This document shows, one piece after another, positions 44,329 to 57,266 of a DNA stretch of 64,000 nt. Position 1 is the stretch's first letter. Each line of letters opens with the position of its first letter. Below the pieces are notes generated by a model. That model was not told the origin of the DNA. It ran no database searches and was given only the letters and a program-made list of their open reading frames with translations. This stretch comes from Moniliophthora roreri (lineage: Eukaryota; Basidiomycota; Agaricomycetes; Agaricales; Marasmiaceae), in contig LATX02000180.1 of NCBI GenBank assembly GCA_001466705.2, positions 620,001-684,000 of the forward strand, written 5' to 3'. The position numbers and the translations under genes are program-made.

Positions 44329-46935
44329 CACTTTACAGCAGCTACCCCATTCGACCGAGGATACAGGACTATCTCTTCATCAGATTCAAATCCCTCATTG
44401 GATGTACAATCATCTGTGTAAGATATCAATACCAGAGCGAACTCGAATGCAGGCAACGTAGGTGCATACCATCTGCATTCAGATCATTGTAGGATTCCAA
44501 GATATCAGCGATGGTGGTAGAGCTCACCGAATCTTCCAAATCCTGTGGCTGATCTTTATCCCCGACGACTTGCATAGAGGAACCACCAAGGGAAAGAGCG
44601 TGGTCCGTCATCTTAGGATCGAACCCCTTGGAAGTGCGATACCCTCCACACTCGCTATCGTCATGGTCTGTGTGGAATTTGCAACGGGTATTACCGGAAC
44701 TCGCTGATTTTGACTTTCGTTTGTTGCCTACGGTCCCCTCCTCATCAGTCTCGGCATCTGGAATTTTGTTTATGGGGGTATCGTCAAGCCTGGGAGGAGG
44801 TATGACATCGTGACTAGCGTTATCTGGGCAAGGGGAGTTGTGATCCACTGCCATCGATTCCTTGTCCTCCGACGTTGAGAGGCCATCTGCGTAAGGTGAG
44901 AACATCAGCATGAAATCGAAGAAATGCAGAAGTGCTACGTACCATTTGATTCAAATTCTCCCAGTTCCTGGAACCGATCATCATCCCCGACAGCTTCCAA
45001 AATAGGATAGCCAAGGGAACGAGCGTAGTCCGTTGTTACGGGATCAAAGTCCTTGAAAATTTGAAGCCTTTCCATGAGCTTGTAGGCACAGCAATCCCAG
45101 GATGTAAACTGAACTTCTATCTGGGTCTCAAAAGATGGGAGTCCCAGAGATACTCTCGTGCTCTCTGACATCTCTTTTTGCCCAAAAGGGTCAAAGGACC
45201 AGAAATATTTCGCACTTTCTGCCCAAGACCTCCACATTGTCTCGTCATCGGAAAGACGAGGGACAGGCCGAACGAAGAGGAATGGGGTGGGTTTATTTGA
45301 TGCGATATCTGTATTTTCCTCCCCATAGGTGTGCACTTGAATAGGGGAGAAATAAAGGACAAAACGAGTATTCAACGCTGTCACGGCAAGTCAAGCATCA
45401 AACATGTGCAAGAACATACCGAAACTCACAGTATTCTTCCCATTCCTCTTCACGAATTCCCAATTGGCTAAAGACGCTGTGCGCCTGAGCAAGCCACGCT
45501 GTCCGGACGTCAATGAAACATTCATATTGTAACCACAAGGAGTTAATGAGATATATATGATCTGGAAATTGAAACCTATGTCCTCTGTGAGTCCACGCAA
45601 TCCAACACGATCATTCATCCCGCACCGTACTGATCCATCCTTCATGACAACTTCGCGCCCACCCGTTATGATCGTCCACGTACGTGCATATCGTGCAAGT
45701 CCTGTCCATCGAGCGATAATATACCATTGGTTCCTTTTCCAAAGAGAGCTGGCGAGGTATGGCCACACTTTAACCGCAGTCAGCCATTCCTGATTGTGCT
45801 TGCCTTGGTCACTGACGGACTTGAGAATAATGTCTGCTGGGAGTATTCTGATGAGGTAGTTAATGACAGTGTTGGTATCGCTATATGTTTGAATGGATAG
45901 CGGATCGAGACACGAAGTTGAAGGTGCGTTGCGTAATCCGGTAATAGTATAAGGACTTGCAACATAAGGACCTCTCCGTATTGCACCGCTTCTGGGTTCA
46001 ATCCATATTTCGTTCGTGACCTTCAAGTTTCCACCGTCAATATTCAGGGAGAAGTAATCTTCAAGCTGAAAGAGACATACGATGAAACCGCCCCCATCAG
46101 TTTTTTGGAAAATATCACGCTGTGGATCAAGATGTCAGTCAAACTCGCAAGCACAATATGCAGGACACACTTGAAAACGGAAATATAACTCAAGAGCCCG
46201 TTGCACTTTTTTACTCCTAGAGAGGACATGGCCTAAAGGAATGAGCGCTGTAGGGAACAAGTGAGCGAGTCAATTGAGCCGCAGACGCGATCAACACGCG
46301 CACCATCGTAGAATATCAACGTCGGTAAACCGTATTGACTGTCGTTGTATGCAAAAAGCTGGGCAACGTTAAGGTGTCTAACGATAACGGTAAGAATATA
46401 GTATCTGAATCGAAGGTTGAAGAATAACCGCACCTGATAGCAGAATATTCGTCAAAGTCCCGTTTGAACGCCTATCGAGGAGGAAAATTCGAGATCTAGT
46501 GATAATGAAGGAGGGGACGGGTTTCCGACCTTGAAAGCCCCGGGTCCACTGTATTTGGCGCACAAAAACTCGGTGTCTGTGTTTGAACCATAGACGCGAG
46601 CGATACTCATGATACGACGAGCGACCTTCCACTTGTTTTTGTTTTCATGATCATGTACCCATACATTTGAATCGCCAAGCTCCTCGATAAGCTTAATATC
46701 GCCCATTCGGATTCGTCTGAACTAAACCGTTCAACGAAACCGGTCAGCAACGCTCCAGTAGCTTGATAATTATTCAACGCACCTCATCCCAAATTGTGAG
46801 TTTCCTTCTCTCCTGACGTACGACTTGCACCTGATTGTTGTGAATGATTTGTGTGTTATTATACTGAGATCCTTCTACGACCGTGATGTGGTTATTGTGA
46901 AGTTCAAAGTCTGAACACTCTTGGATGAAGGGCAT
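44329..46935 (-). CDS. Family A copy A3, with extended C-terminus
   Basis: The start (46935) is followed by SDFELHNNHITVVEGSQYN and TIWDEFRRIRMGDIKLIEEL, then RRIMSIARVYGSNTDTEFL, AFKRDFDEYSAIRHLNVAQL, ALIPLGHVL, EIWIEPRSGAIRRGP, YLASSLWKRNQWYIIARW, FLFVRPVPRLSDDETMWRSW and FWSFDPFGQKEMSESTRVS, in the same exon order as A2. Phases agree at the borders I checked. After the usual end (FQELGEFESNG) a further exon adds about 150 residues: DGLSTSEDKESMAVDHNSP, an acidic and basic linker (DAETDEEGTVGNKRKSKS), and then a second, divergent copy of the preceding motif (GFDPKMTDHALSLG..MQVVGDKDQPQDLEDS). The protein closes with the tail ESDEEIVLYPRSNG. The protein is thus a long variant made by internal duplication. 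I see no frameshift. Confidence 0.75.
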
Positions 46936-46999
46936 GGTACGCTGGTGGGGTTTTGGGGGAGAGGAATGTTATATAGGGTGTCATGAGGGAGTAACAGCT

Positions 47000-47580
47000 T
47001 TTGAACGTGGACCAAGAGCGCTTTGTGTACCTCAATCCAATACCTCCATATTCACGTGACTAACGCCTTCCAAGAGGGTACTATACCAAACGAACGTCTT
47101 CACAAGCCCTCGAGCCACAAGTCCAGTCCACTAACCTTGACGTTCATACACAGACATTCTCAAACCACTCGCTACATGCTCCATTAAGCTACTTCTGCTC
47201 TATCAATATCTGATATCGCATCCCAGGGTTCCCATATTTCAACAGCTTGCCTCTCAACTGCTCCAATGAAGAATTCACCTCTAAAGGCAACCAACCATTA
47301 TCCGTCACTCGAAATACAACCATTGCGTATCAACTCGCTACCTTCTCCCCTCTCGGCCTAGGCCCTTGTCATACCATTGGTTATGTGTCTCGGACAAGAC
47401 TCGTCAAAGACTCGGATTCTTCTGCTCTTTCACAAGCATCTCCATATGCTAGACTGCCTTTCCCGCCAGGACATCTCACCATAGGGTTTCGAATTCCATC
47501 CGGCAAATGCCTGCGTGTAACGTCTGGCTTACGCAGCGATGGCGCTGAATGAACCAGTATCTCACGACCCGTCGACATGC
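47000..47580 (+). repeat. Duplicated segment C2, upstream of A3
   Basis: This is homologous to C1 and C3 at the nucleotide level, with many small gaps. The words CCGTCACTCGA, CTCTCGGCCT and CGGACAAGACTC recur, with changes, in C1. No intact frame is seen. Confidence 0.55.
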
Positions 47581-48841
47581 AGGTTTTTCGTCAGCGTTCG
47601 TTACGCAGATACAGGTAGTTCAAATGATTAAGGGACTATGGTACTGGTAAGCACCCTACATCCTTCATTACTGCCCTTTACTTATGCTACGCAGATCGGT
47701 CAAACTGCATCCCAATTACTGTATACGATTCCGAAATCTATGGTCTCACCTCTTCTCGCTCCGCATCTACAACCCTTCAACAGCCCGAGTTGCGTCAGCC
47801 TGCTCTTCCTCGTAATATCACGGATCTCTCAAAACTGAGCTGTCTGCTGTATTCCCTTCTTCGCTGTGTACAATACTGTGTACATTACAAGCTCCAGAAT
47901 CAATTGATATTTTGTCTTCCCTGCCTCTGCTAGTAGTGAAAGTAAACACGCCACGCCTTGCCTTCGTTTTGGGATTTCGGAGGTCCTGAGATTGAGTTGC
48001 AAGATGGTAGGGATGGGTACGCTGTCGGGGCACCAGCGCAAGGAAGAAAGGAAGGGAAAGGAAGTTAAATGCACAAGGTCAACACTAGCCTTTTCCTTCT
48101 TGTATCCGTCATGGCTGCCCCGTTGTCGTTTCATTCCCTATCTCGACTTCCACCCGCACCGAACCCGACGTACATTCTTTACACGCTACAGGGTAGAAGT
48201 ACAGCTTGTTCGGTCGTGGGGGTTGTTTTAGCTGATTGTGGTATTGGTTGGCAGTGGTAAGGAGAGAGCAACTATGACGGGGCTCAAAGCGTTAGGAACC
48301 TACTACCAGGCTGTCTTTTCTGGTGTGATGAAAAGAATGGTGAGGTGGCATGGTGTGCGACAGCTTGCAAGAATTGACGCGATGGTTTAGTTGTCCTCGT
48401 GTCGTGCAGGCCACAATGCCAGATTCCCTCGTCGCACCCAACACCAATCCGACTTCTACGCTCTGCCTTTGATTGGGCGTAGGGCACATTGAACCCAACT
48501 TTGATTCCTAAATACCTTGATTCCTAAATATAAACTGCAACCACCTGCAACATACAGCGTTTAGCCCTGAGAACTGGCGTAACTGGTCGGGATTCTAAAG
48601 GTTGCTGCGGGTTGCTTCATACGAGAGGCGGAAGTCGATAATTGATTTGAACGATTATGGTTCCGATCGCAGGGGTGCGTAGGGAAATAACTGGGTGGAT
48701 TGATGCGGGAATGAAGGTTCCATTCAGCGACCCATCACTTTCCGCGAGTGTAGTACTGTAATTTCACGATCATTGATGGCCAAGATTTGCGCGGTAATAC
48801 GATCCAATTCGCGTACAGGGACCCCGCCAAAATTTGTTGCT
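47581..48841. other. Intergenic, nothing assigned
   Basis: Only short frames without domains are seen between C2 and the end of A4. Around 47630-47720 the words CCTTCATTACTGCCCTTTAC and CTACGCAGATCGG recall 43995-44040, so part of this stretch is also duplicated. Confidence 0.4.
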
Positions 48842-50957
48842 CTACTTCCTTTGACGTGGATACACGACTATCTCGTCGTCAGGATTGGATGCCTCGGGCA
48901 TTAACTGACCATCTATGTAGGGGATAGTTACGAGAATGAAGTGAGAAGCATGTGATTGAGTTACGTACTATCTATGTTGAAACCGCTGCGTGATCCCAGA
49001 ATATCGGCAATGGTGGTAGAACTCATTGAGTCTTCCAGACCTTCAAACCGATCCCTGTCCTCGACAACTTGCATGAGAGGATAGCCAAACGAACGAGCAA
49101 GATCCGTAGTCTTAAGATCAAAGCCCTTGGAAAGGTGAAGCCTTTCGACTAGCTTATAGTGATCAACATCCCAGGAATGACGATAGAGCTCTATCTTAGT
49201 CCTATAAGATGGAAGTCCTAGAGATATCCTTGTGCTCTTTGACATCTTTTCTTGCCCGGAAGCGTCAAATGACCAAAAGGACTTTGTGTTTTTGGCCCAA
49301 GCCCTCCATATTGTCTCATCATGGGAAGGGCGGAAGCGAGGAATGGGTCGAATAAAGAGGTATATAGCAGGATTGTCGGAAGGGGTGTCGGTCGTCATTT
49401 GTAGGCAAGTGCTCTCCTCGATACGATGGAATTGGAGCCAGAGAGAAGTGGTAATTGCTGATAGGGTACCAAGTCAGCGAAACCAAGCAAGAACAAGATA
49501 ATGCCTGAACTCACAGTAATCTTCCCATCCCTTTTCGGGAATTCCGAATCGGCTGAAGACGCTATGCGCCTGAGTAAGCCACCATTTCCCAATGTTCATT
49601 AACTTGTTGTCATGAGATAATTCATATCTTAAAAACAGACTCGGATGCTGAGCGAGCTTAGAACCAGCGAACTGAATCCTATGTCCTCGGTGAGTACACA
49701 TCATTCAACACAATCGTTTACTACACACCGTACTGATCCGTCCTCCATAACAATTCTGTGTGCCGGTGGCCAACAGTCCACACATACATAATGTGGCATC
49801 TCTGTCAGCCCCATCCACCGAGCGATAATATTTCGTTGGTTCCTTTTCGAAAGCGAGCCAGCAAGGTATGGCAAGGCTTCAATGGCAGTCAGCTGTTCGG
49901 AACTGAGACTAACTTGGTGACTGACTTCCTCGAGGATAGTCTCTGCCGGGAGTGTTCTGGTGAGGTAGTCAACGACAGTGCCGGTATCAATATAATTCTG
50001 AATCGGTAGTAGACCGAGGTGTGAAACTGGTGTATAGGATGATTTAATCCACAGTACGTCCGAATCCTGTAAGCCTCCTCGGTCAAGATTCAAGCTGAGG
50101 TAAACTCTCGAATGAAAGAGACGTACTAGAGATCGATCAACACCCTCAACCATTCCCGAGACACCAAGCTGTGGGTAACAATGTCAGCCAAGCATCAACA
50201 GCATATTATGAAAGTGAAATATACTTGAAAACGAAAATATATTAATATATTCCTTATTGCAGGGTTTCCCCGGAGGATATGCTTCAAGGGAATGAGTTCT
50301 GTGGAGGACATTTGGTTTAGCAAACGAGTCGCAAACGCAATCATTACACTCACCATCGTAGAATATCAATGCTGGTAAACCATGCCGGTCATTGTAGCCA
50401 GAAAGCTGGGCGACGTATGGTTCCCTAAGAATATGTTACGGTGAGTGACATCGCCTTAACGAAAGTTCAGAAATGTCCCGCACTTCACAGCAGAAAACTT
50501 ATCAAGTTGCCGTTTGAATACCTATCGAGTGTAAGAGTTCAATGATTCAGTAATATCGAAAGAGGCTACCTTGAAAGCTCCCGGACCACTGTATCCAACA
50601 TGTAAGAACTCTGCTTCCTTTTCACCACGGATGCGAGCAACACTGATGGTGCGACGAGCAACCATTTTATGATCGGAGTTCATAACATCGCTGGTGTCGA
50701 CGACACTTGTAAGATAGACATCGCCAGTCCGAATCCTTTCGAACTGAATCATTCATTCGAGCAGTCAGCGAAACTCTCTGGTAGTTCGATGAGAACACAA
50801 CCACGTACTTCGCCCCATGCTGCCTGCTTTTTCTTCCTTTTGCTGCGTACGACTAACCGATTGATGTGAATATGTTTGATATTACGCTGGGACCCCTGGA
50901 CAATTGTGAATTGACTGTCACGGATGGCGAAACTTGAACATCCTTGGATCGACGCCA
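48842..50957 (-). CDS. Family A copy A4, short C-terminus
   Basis: The start (50957) gives SSFAIRDSQFTIVQGSQRN, then KKKQAAWGE, FERIRTGDVYLTSVVDTSD, ARRTISVARIRGEKEAEFL and AFKRQLDKFSAV. The next exon reads EPYVAQLSGYNDRHGLPALI, where other copies have HPNVAQLFGYND. About 20 residues around the WIEPRSGALRRGP motif are missing: here LWIK is followed directly by SSYTPVSHLGLLPIQNY. The rest is standard: YLAGSLSKRNQRNIIARWMG, YLFIRPIPRFRPSHDETIWR, FWSFDASGQEKMSKSTRIS and the tail NPDDEIVVYPRQRK. No stop or frameshift was noticed, so it may still be expressed as a somewhat altered copy. Gene plus upstream segment B2 forms a unit of about 4 kb, repeated as A5 plus B3. Confidence 0.7.
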
Positions 50958-51326
50958 TGGTACGTTGGCATGAAGGTTGGGGGAGAAAGGAAGGCTATGC
51001 AGCGTGAGAGTAACGCATGAGCAAGTGTTACAGCTATAAATGTGAACGTCGGACAAAGAGCGCTTTGTGTTTGGCGCTTGTGTGCTGAAATCTTGCGACG
51101 AAGGATCTGGTAGACCAGAAGATGGAATCCATTCCTTGATAGAGCCATCAGCGGATATAGAGATTACATTGTCAATCTCTGTTAAGGATATGCTCCAGAT
51201 TGCGGCATCCAGGTGGGCTGAATGAAGAGATTCGGTTTTCGTGGCTGAGTTTAATGGAAAGTATGAACGTTCTGACGAATTGTGAGCATATTCTGTAACG
51301 CTGATCAGTGAAAGTCGGTAGAAATA

Positions 51327-52200
51327 ATGTCTAATTCACCATTGCATAAGGAAAAGAAGAACGCGTCCACCATTAGGCTAAACGAAGGCCCTTCCATCAC
51401 GTGTCGCCCGTTGAGGCCGATCGGCGGGTTCGAAACAGAGCTAATACAAGCATGCAATGAAACCAGTAAATTTGACCCACGAGGAAACCGTAATATACAA
51501 GCTACGCGCTACAGCTACAAGCTTGCGTCGTCACCCGCAGCGGACTCTTCAGCAGATCACAGCGATATTACTTCCTCGCAACTTTGGAGACCTCTTTGGA
51601 CGAGCGGGGCTCTTCAGTAAAAGCGTATACTCGATTCTATCCACCTCCACATCAGCACCCTACCGAATCAGCTCTCCGACACTAGACATGGAAACCCCAA
51701 TACTAGGCAAACGAATGCATCGCTAGAGCATTGTTAGAAGGATTTGGAAGCCTCTGAACCGGTTTGCATGATGGTTGTAGTTTGGTAGTGGTCGTAGCAG
51801 TAGAAACACTTCGGCTCGTGTTCAAGTCCTCTTCTTCCCTATCTTTTATGAATTAGACGAGGCAAACGGGGCCCTTCTAGAGCGATTTCCTGGAGAGAAG
51901 ACCGAGTCGTGGTGTTGTATGTAGCCGCCCTGGAGTCTGGATGCATACCTCGCTACTGATGCTCCTCTCCAACCTCGTATGAACCCGCCATCGACAGCGA
52001 CATCTTGTCTGAATCGGACTGTACGCAAACTGGCGGAACGTCCAACCCCTGACTTTACTCTGACTCTTCTCCCAAGATACAACCATTCTTCCTTTGAGTT
52101 CTGCGGCATTCGACGCACGATAATGGTACTAAACCTCGAGGATGACAGGGAATAGGGTGAAGGAGACAAAGCGGGAGGAGGTGAGGAGTTCAAGCCGCTT
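51327..52200. repeat. Duplicated segment B2, upstream of A4
   Basis: It begins on + with ATGTCTAATTCACCATTGCA, nearly the same as the start of B3 at 55347, and both continue with TAAGGAAAAGAAGAACGCG. The two starts lie about 370 bp from the start codons of A4 and A5 respectively, so this is a tandem unit. The minus strand carries a broken frame like B1 and B3 (QDVAVDGGFIRGWRGASVA). Confidence 0.65.
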
Positions 52201-52781
52201 AAATTCTAGGCACTGGTCCTGGAGTATGCATAGGTGTAGGGTACGATGTTTTCCGTGAAGCTGCGACTCGAATTGAGCTATCCGGGGTGCTTTATGTAAC
52301 ACTGGCAGGCGGTTTCAGGACTTCCGGAAGTGAAGGTGAGCGACTGAGAACGAGCGAGGCAGTGGTTCCGCGAAAGGTGCAATCGCGGCTGCCTTTAGCT
52401 CTTTGGCTCGGATCCAGCTCACCCTCCTCTACTTTCGACATTCACGCAAAACTACCGCTCTAGAGCATCTGCAGTAAACTAATCATCTCAGTACTCATTG
52501 AATCTTTAGACTACTGTCGGCTGCGACAGTGCAGCTTAACCAGCTCAAGCACGCCAACAAACTCAATCCGAATATCCAACTCACATTCTCAACCACTTGT
52601 ACGGTAAGCTATTTTCTTCCATTCTCATTGACCGTCTAGTCGGATGTACTGTGCTTCGCAACAGATTGGCCTGGTCACCTCCAAAAACACCTCGCCACCA
52701 GCTATCCTGGGTAACCTGACAACACTCCCAATCCAACGTTCACGCGTCTTGTACAAGACCCCCACTAAACATGTCATTCTA
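52201..52781. other. Intergenic, nothing assigned
   Basis: No coding frame or recognisable repeat is seen between B2 and the end of A5. Confidence 0.4.
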
Positions 52782-54973
52782 CTACCTCCCTTGGCGTAAA
52801 TACACGACTATCTCATCGTCAGGATATGGCACCCCGGATACTGACCCATTATCTACATAGGGTGTAATTATGAGAACAGACTGAGAAGCATGTAATTGAA
52901 TTTCATACCGTCTACGTCGAGATCGTCATATGATCCCAAAATATCGGCGATGGTTGCAGAGCTCGTTGAATCCTCCAAATCTTCGAACCGATATCTGTCT
53001 CCGATAATTTGCATGAGAGGATAGCCAAAGGAACGAGCGAGGTCTGTAGTCTCGGGATCGAAGCCCTTGGAAATGTGAAGCTTTTCGATAGCTTTGTAGT
53101 CTTCGAAATTCCAGGAATAACGATGAACTTCTATCCTAGTCGTAAAAGATGGAATTCCCAGAGATATTCTCGTACTCTCCAACATCTCTTCTTGCCCAGA
53201 AGAGTCAAATGACCAGAAGTGCTTTGCGTTTTCTGCCCAAGACTGCCATACCGTTTCGTCATCGGAAGGGCAAGGAACGGGTCGAATGAAAAGGTACACA
53301 GGAGAATTGCCCAGCGCGGTGTCAGTCATGCCTTGTTGGTAGGCGTTATCTTTAGTAGGATAGAACACGAGGAAGAAAGAACCAAGAATAGCTGCCAGGT
53401 AGGTTAGGAAACCGAACATAGATAAGACCGTGCCTGAACTCACAGTATTCTTTCCATTCTTCTTCATGAATTCCGAGTTGGTTAAAGACGCTGTGCGCCT
53501 GAGCTAACCACCATTTCCGAATGTGTAACGGGTTGCCACTGGGTAAAAATAAATTATATTGTAAGCGCCAGGCGGCCTTGAAAGCTGTTGGATCCGTGAA
53601 ACGAAACCTATATGTGCTCTGTGAGTACATATTGTCCAACATGGCCACTTACTTAGACTACACACCGCATCGATCCGTCCTCCATTACTATTTTGTGCTT
53701 GTCTATTGCCGGTGGCCAACACTCTACACATACATATCGCGGCATCTCCATAAGCCCTGTCCACTGGTATCGAGTGATGTGGTGGCTCCTTGAAAGCGAG
53801 CCGGCGATATACAGGAACGCTTCGGCGGCAGTTAGCTGATCCCAACTGATCTTATGTTTGCAACCGACTTGCTCGAGGATAGTCTCTATGGGGAGTATTC
53901 TGAGGAGGTAGTCAAAGACGATGTCGGCGTCGCTGTACGCCTGAATAGGTAGTGGATCCAGCAGCGAGGTTCGAGGTGTATTGGATAACCGGCTCAAGAG
54001 CAAGGTTCGATCATTTTGAACAGGAGGCCCTCTCCGTAACATGCCACTTCTGGGTTCAATCCAAAGTTCTGTCGAGGACTACGAACTTTTACTGTCAGGA
54101 CTTGAGGTGGGGTAAAACTTTGGATTAGAAACGTACGAGCTGATTAACACCTTCACCCATTTCCGAGACACCAAACTGTGGGTAGCGACGTCAGTCAAGT
54201 GCACAAGCCTGGCACAATAGAACGCACTAGAAAACAAAAATATATATCAAGGACCAATGGCAATCGGTTTCCCACAAGGAGGACATGGTTTAAAGGAATG
54301 AGCGCTATAGGGCGGGTTAGCAACCGAGCCATAAACTTAATCAGTACGCTCACCATCATAGAATATTAATGCTGGTGAGCTACGCTGGTCGTTGTAACCA
54401 TAAAGCTGGGCGACGTTCGGATGTCTAACATTTGTGGTAAGTATTCACCTGAATCGAAGACAGGAGGTTCAGCTGTACTTCATAGCAGAAAATTGAGCGA
54501 AGTCCCGTCTGAATGCCTGTTGAGCATAAGACACGGAGATCCAGTAATTTCGAGAGAGATTACCTTAAAAGCTTCCGGACCATTGTATTCGACGTGCAAA
54601 AATTCTGCGTTATCGCCTTCACCACGGATGCGAGCAATGCTGAAGGTACGACGAACATCCACTCTTCGCCAGCGATGATGATCAACATCAACTAACTCGT
54701 CCTCAACTCTGCCAGATTCAACAACCCTTTTGATATAGAGATCCTCAGTTTGAACTCGTTTGTACTAAATCATTCAATGAAAATAGTCAGAAAAACCCCG
54801 ATGACCTGAAAAAATCAACGCACTTCATCCCAAATCGACTGCTTTTTCTTCTCTTTTCTGCGCACGACCACCCGGTTATTGTGAGTATGTGTAATGTCAT
54901 GCTGAGGCCCCCGGACAATTGTGAATTGATCGTTTTGAATGACAAAATTTGAACGTCCTTGGATCGACAGCAT
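52782..54973 (-). CDS. Family A copy A5, short C-terminus
   Basis: The start (54973) gives SNFVIQNDQFTIVRGPQHD, KKKQSIWDE and YKRVQTEDLYIKRVVESG, then TFSIARIRGEGDNAEFLH, RHPNVAQLYGYNDQR, ELWIEPRSGMLRRGPPVQN, DPLPIQAYSDADIVFDYL, YIAGSLSRSHHITRYQWTG, AHSVFNQLGIHEEEWKEY, YLFIRPVPCPSDDETVWQSW and FWSFDSSGQEEMLESTRIS. The tail is PYPDDEIVVYLRQGR. In the part that is usually W-K-R-N-Q-R-D-I-I-A-R-W the copy reads SRSHHITRYQW, so it has diverged there. The exon order is like A2, with no stop or frameshift noticed. Its closest relative in the array seems to be A4, by tail sequence and by the shared 4-kb unit. Confidence 0.72.
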
Positions 54974-55345
54974 GGTACGTCAGCGAGGGCTGGGGAAAAA
55001 GGAAGGCTATAGATCGTGAGAGAAGTATCTCACATAGGTATAAATGCGGTCGCAGAGCGCTTCGTGTTTGACGCTTGCACAGTGCGGCAGTGTGCTGAAA
55101 GTGAGGATTTAATCGACCAGAAGATCAAGTTCATTTCTTGATGTAAGCGTCGATAAATGTAGAAATTACAGTATTGGTATCTGCTCCAGCTTGTATCCGA
55201 TTGAGCTGAAAGGAGACATTAGACCGGTTTGCCCTGAATCACTGGATGACTCGATGAGCTGAACGGAGTTACGAACATCCTGATGGATTGTGAGCGCGTA
55301 AGAATACAGGGTCTGCGAGATCGATTAGCGAGACTAGAGGAAAAT

Positions 55346-56600
55346 AATGTCTTGCTCACCATTGCATAAGGAAAAGAAGAACGCGAACGGCAGTGTGCTG
55401 AACGATACCGAGGGCCAAAAATTCCGTCACGTGTTTCCCTTTGTCGCCAACGGCACACTGACTGCTCTGTTGACGGTGAAAACGCAGCGTTTCCAGGCTG
55501 ACAACCAAGTAATGAGAATACTGTATTATACGATTTACGGGCTACAATTAAGTACCTGTGGACCGGATGTTTTACTCCCCTTTACTCGCGGTGTCGTCAT
55601 TCGCAGGGGACTATACTCATTGTACACCCTCAGCGCAGAGCGCTCAGCTTCTGGTACTCTTCTCGACAGTGTTCTTCCTCAAACCTGCAGTCCTCTCGGA
55701 TCGTACATTTGTCCACATCCACCTCCTCCACGCCACCATGCTGCCGAGGGCACCAGCCTATGAAGATTTGGTGTCAGGTGGAAACGAATCCATCGATAGG
55801 GAACTAGAACTAATGCCGACTCGCAACCCCGTCGTCCCCGCGCAGGTTCACGCGGTGGTAGTCCTCGCTGCAAATGCCCCGCTGAAATCCGCTTCCCGGT
55901 TATCGCGGTCATCGATGACTGCATTGGTCCTACGTAGTGGAAAACTGCCTCAAGGTTGTAAGGTACGTGGGCCGTCTTCAAGAAAAAACTCTTGACACGA
56001 GTGCTTGTACTTGTAGTGACTGATAGTAGTAGCAGAAATTGAAGTCCTTCCAATTGTATTCAAGCGTGGTTTCTTCACCCTCTTCTGTGAAATATGGGGC
56101 AAACGAGGATTTTCGAGGTCTAATTGGCCGGAGGTGAGGATCTGCACGTAACCGCCCTGGATAATCTTTGTTCGAGGTACTGTGGGGTGCAGGTGAAAGG
56201 AAACCGTGTCGCATAGTGCGAGGCACGGGGGAAACAGGTTACGATACGCCCTAACCCTCACCATGTATAGTCGTCCTAGTCCAGGGTAAATATACTGTCG
56301 AACAGCGACTTCTTCCTGAGGTATGACCTCTGGTCCAATTTCCGCCTCCATATTTCCTGTCCCACTTTTCTTCCAATAAATTTCCACATGATACAGCCCT
56401 AATAACCGCTTCCCAATGTGCCGAAGACGACAATACAGGATTATCGACCAGGATTAGATTGATTTTCTCATTTGAGTCCAAAGCGTCCTCGGAGTACCTC
56501 GATGAAGAACGATGTAGCGCTGGGAGAAGCGTTGACTAGGGTCGTGGATATCATACTTGAGCTCCAGGTCAAAGAGCAAGGGGGTGAAGGAGAAGTCGTA
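55346..56600. repeat. Duplicated segment B3, upstream of A5
   Basis: This is homologous to B2 and B1. On the minus strand the longest readable frame (56387-55950) carries EEVAVRQYIYPGLGRLYMV, then FHLHPTVPRTKIIQGGYVQI and LDLENPRLPHISQK, which align with VLENVEQNGHSRLSQKK of B1. It is probably the best preserved copy of the unknown second gene. No domain is recognised. Confidence 0.6.
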
Positions 56601-57266
56601 GGAAGAAAGGGAGAAGTCGGTTTTAGTTGTCGAAAGAGTTGGCCACCGTTAGATGGTGAAGAGAGCGCAATACAGAACGTCCTCGCTTCATTTGATAGGC
56701 TCTATTCCCTCGACCGGAAACCTCCATGTCCTCCTCTCGGTCAACATACTCCTTCACGTCCTAATCATTCCCTTGGTCATCCTCCGTCTTTGCATGTCTT
56801 AGACTCGTTGCACGGCGATTGAGTTCCAAGCTGCCCAACACGCTGATAACATTCTCTCGCAGAGCTGGCTCTCAACAGGATACCGAATAACGTCCATGCC
56901 TTTCGTCACCTGCTCAGAAGATACGACTATTACAAGTTGGACGCGAGTTCACTGGCCCAAGCCAGGCAACAGCTGGGACTGGTAAGTCTTCATACACCTC
57001 ATCATTCCAATCCTTAACTCAAGTCGAGCTAGGATATTCCCTGGCCGATATCTCCCTGCTCTCGACAGCCAGCAACATGGCTCCCAGGCTTCAATCGTAG
57101 ACATGCGTAACGAAACGAACTAGCCGATGCAGAATCCAGTTTGACACTAATGGTAGTGATATTGAAAAAAAAAATTGGGCTATTTTGTCGCATGCCAAGT
57201 ACCGGATACAAATCATGTACGGACTCCACTGCAACCTCGCCATAATTGTCATTCTGCAACAGCTGC
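56601..57266. other. Intergenic, nothing assigned
   Basis: A short + frame from 56472 runs to 56822 without a domain. It may be an antisense shadow of the B3 gene remains. Confidence 0.4.
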
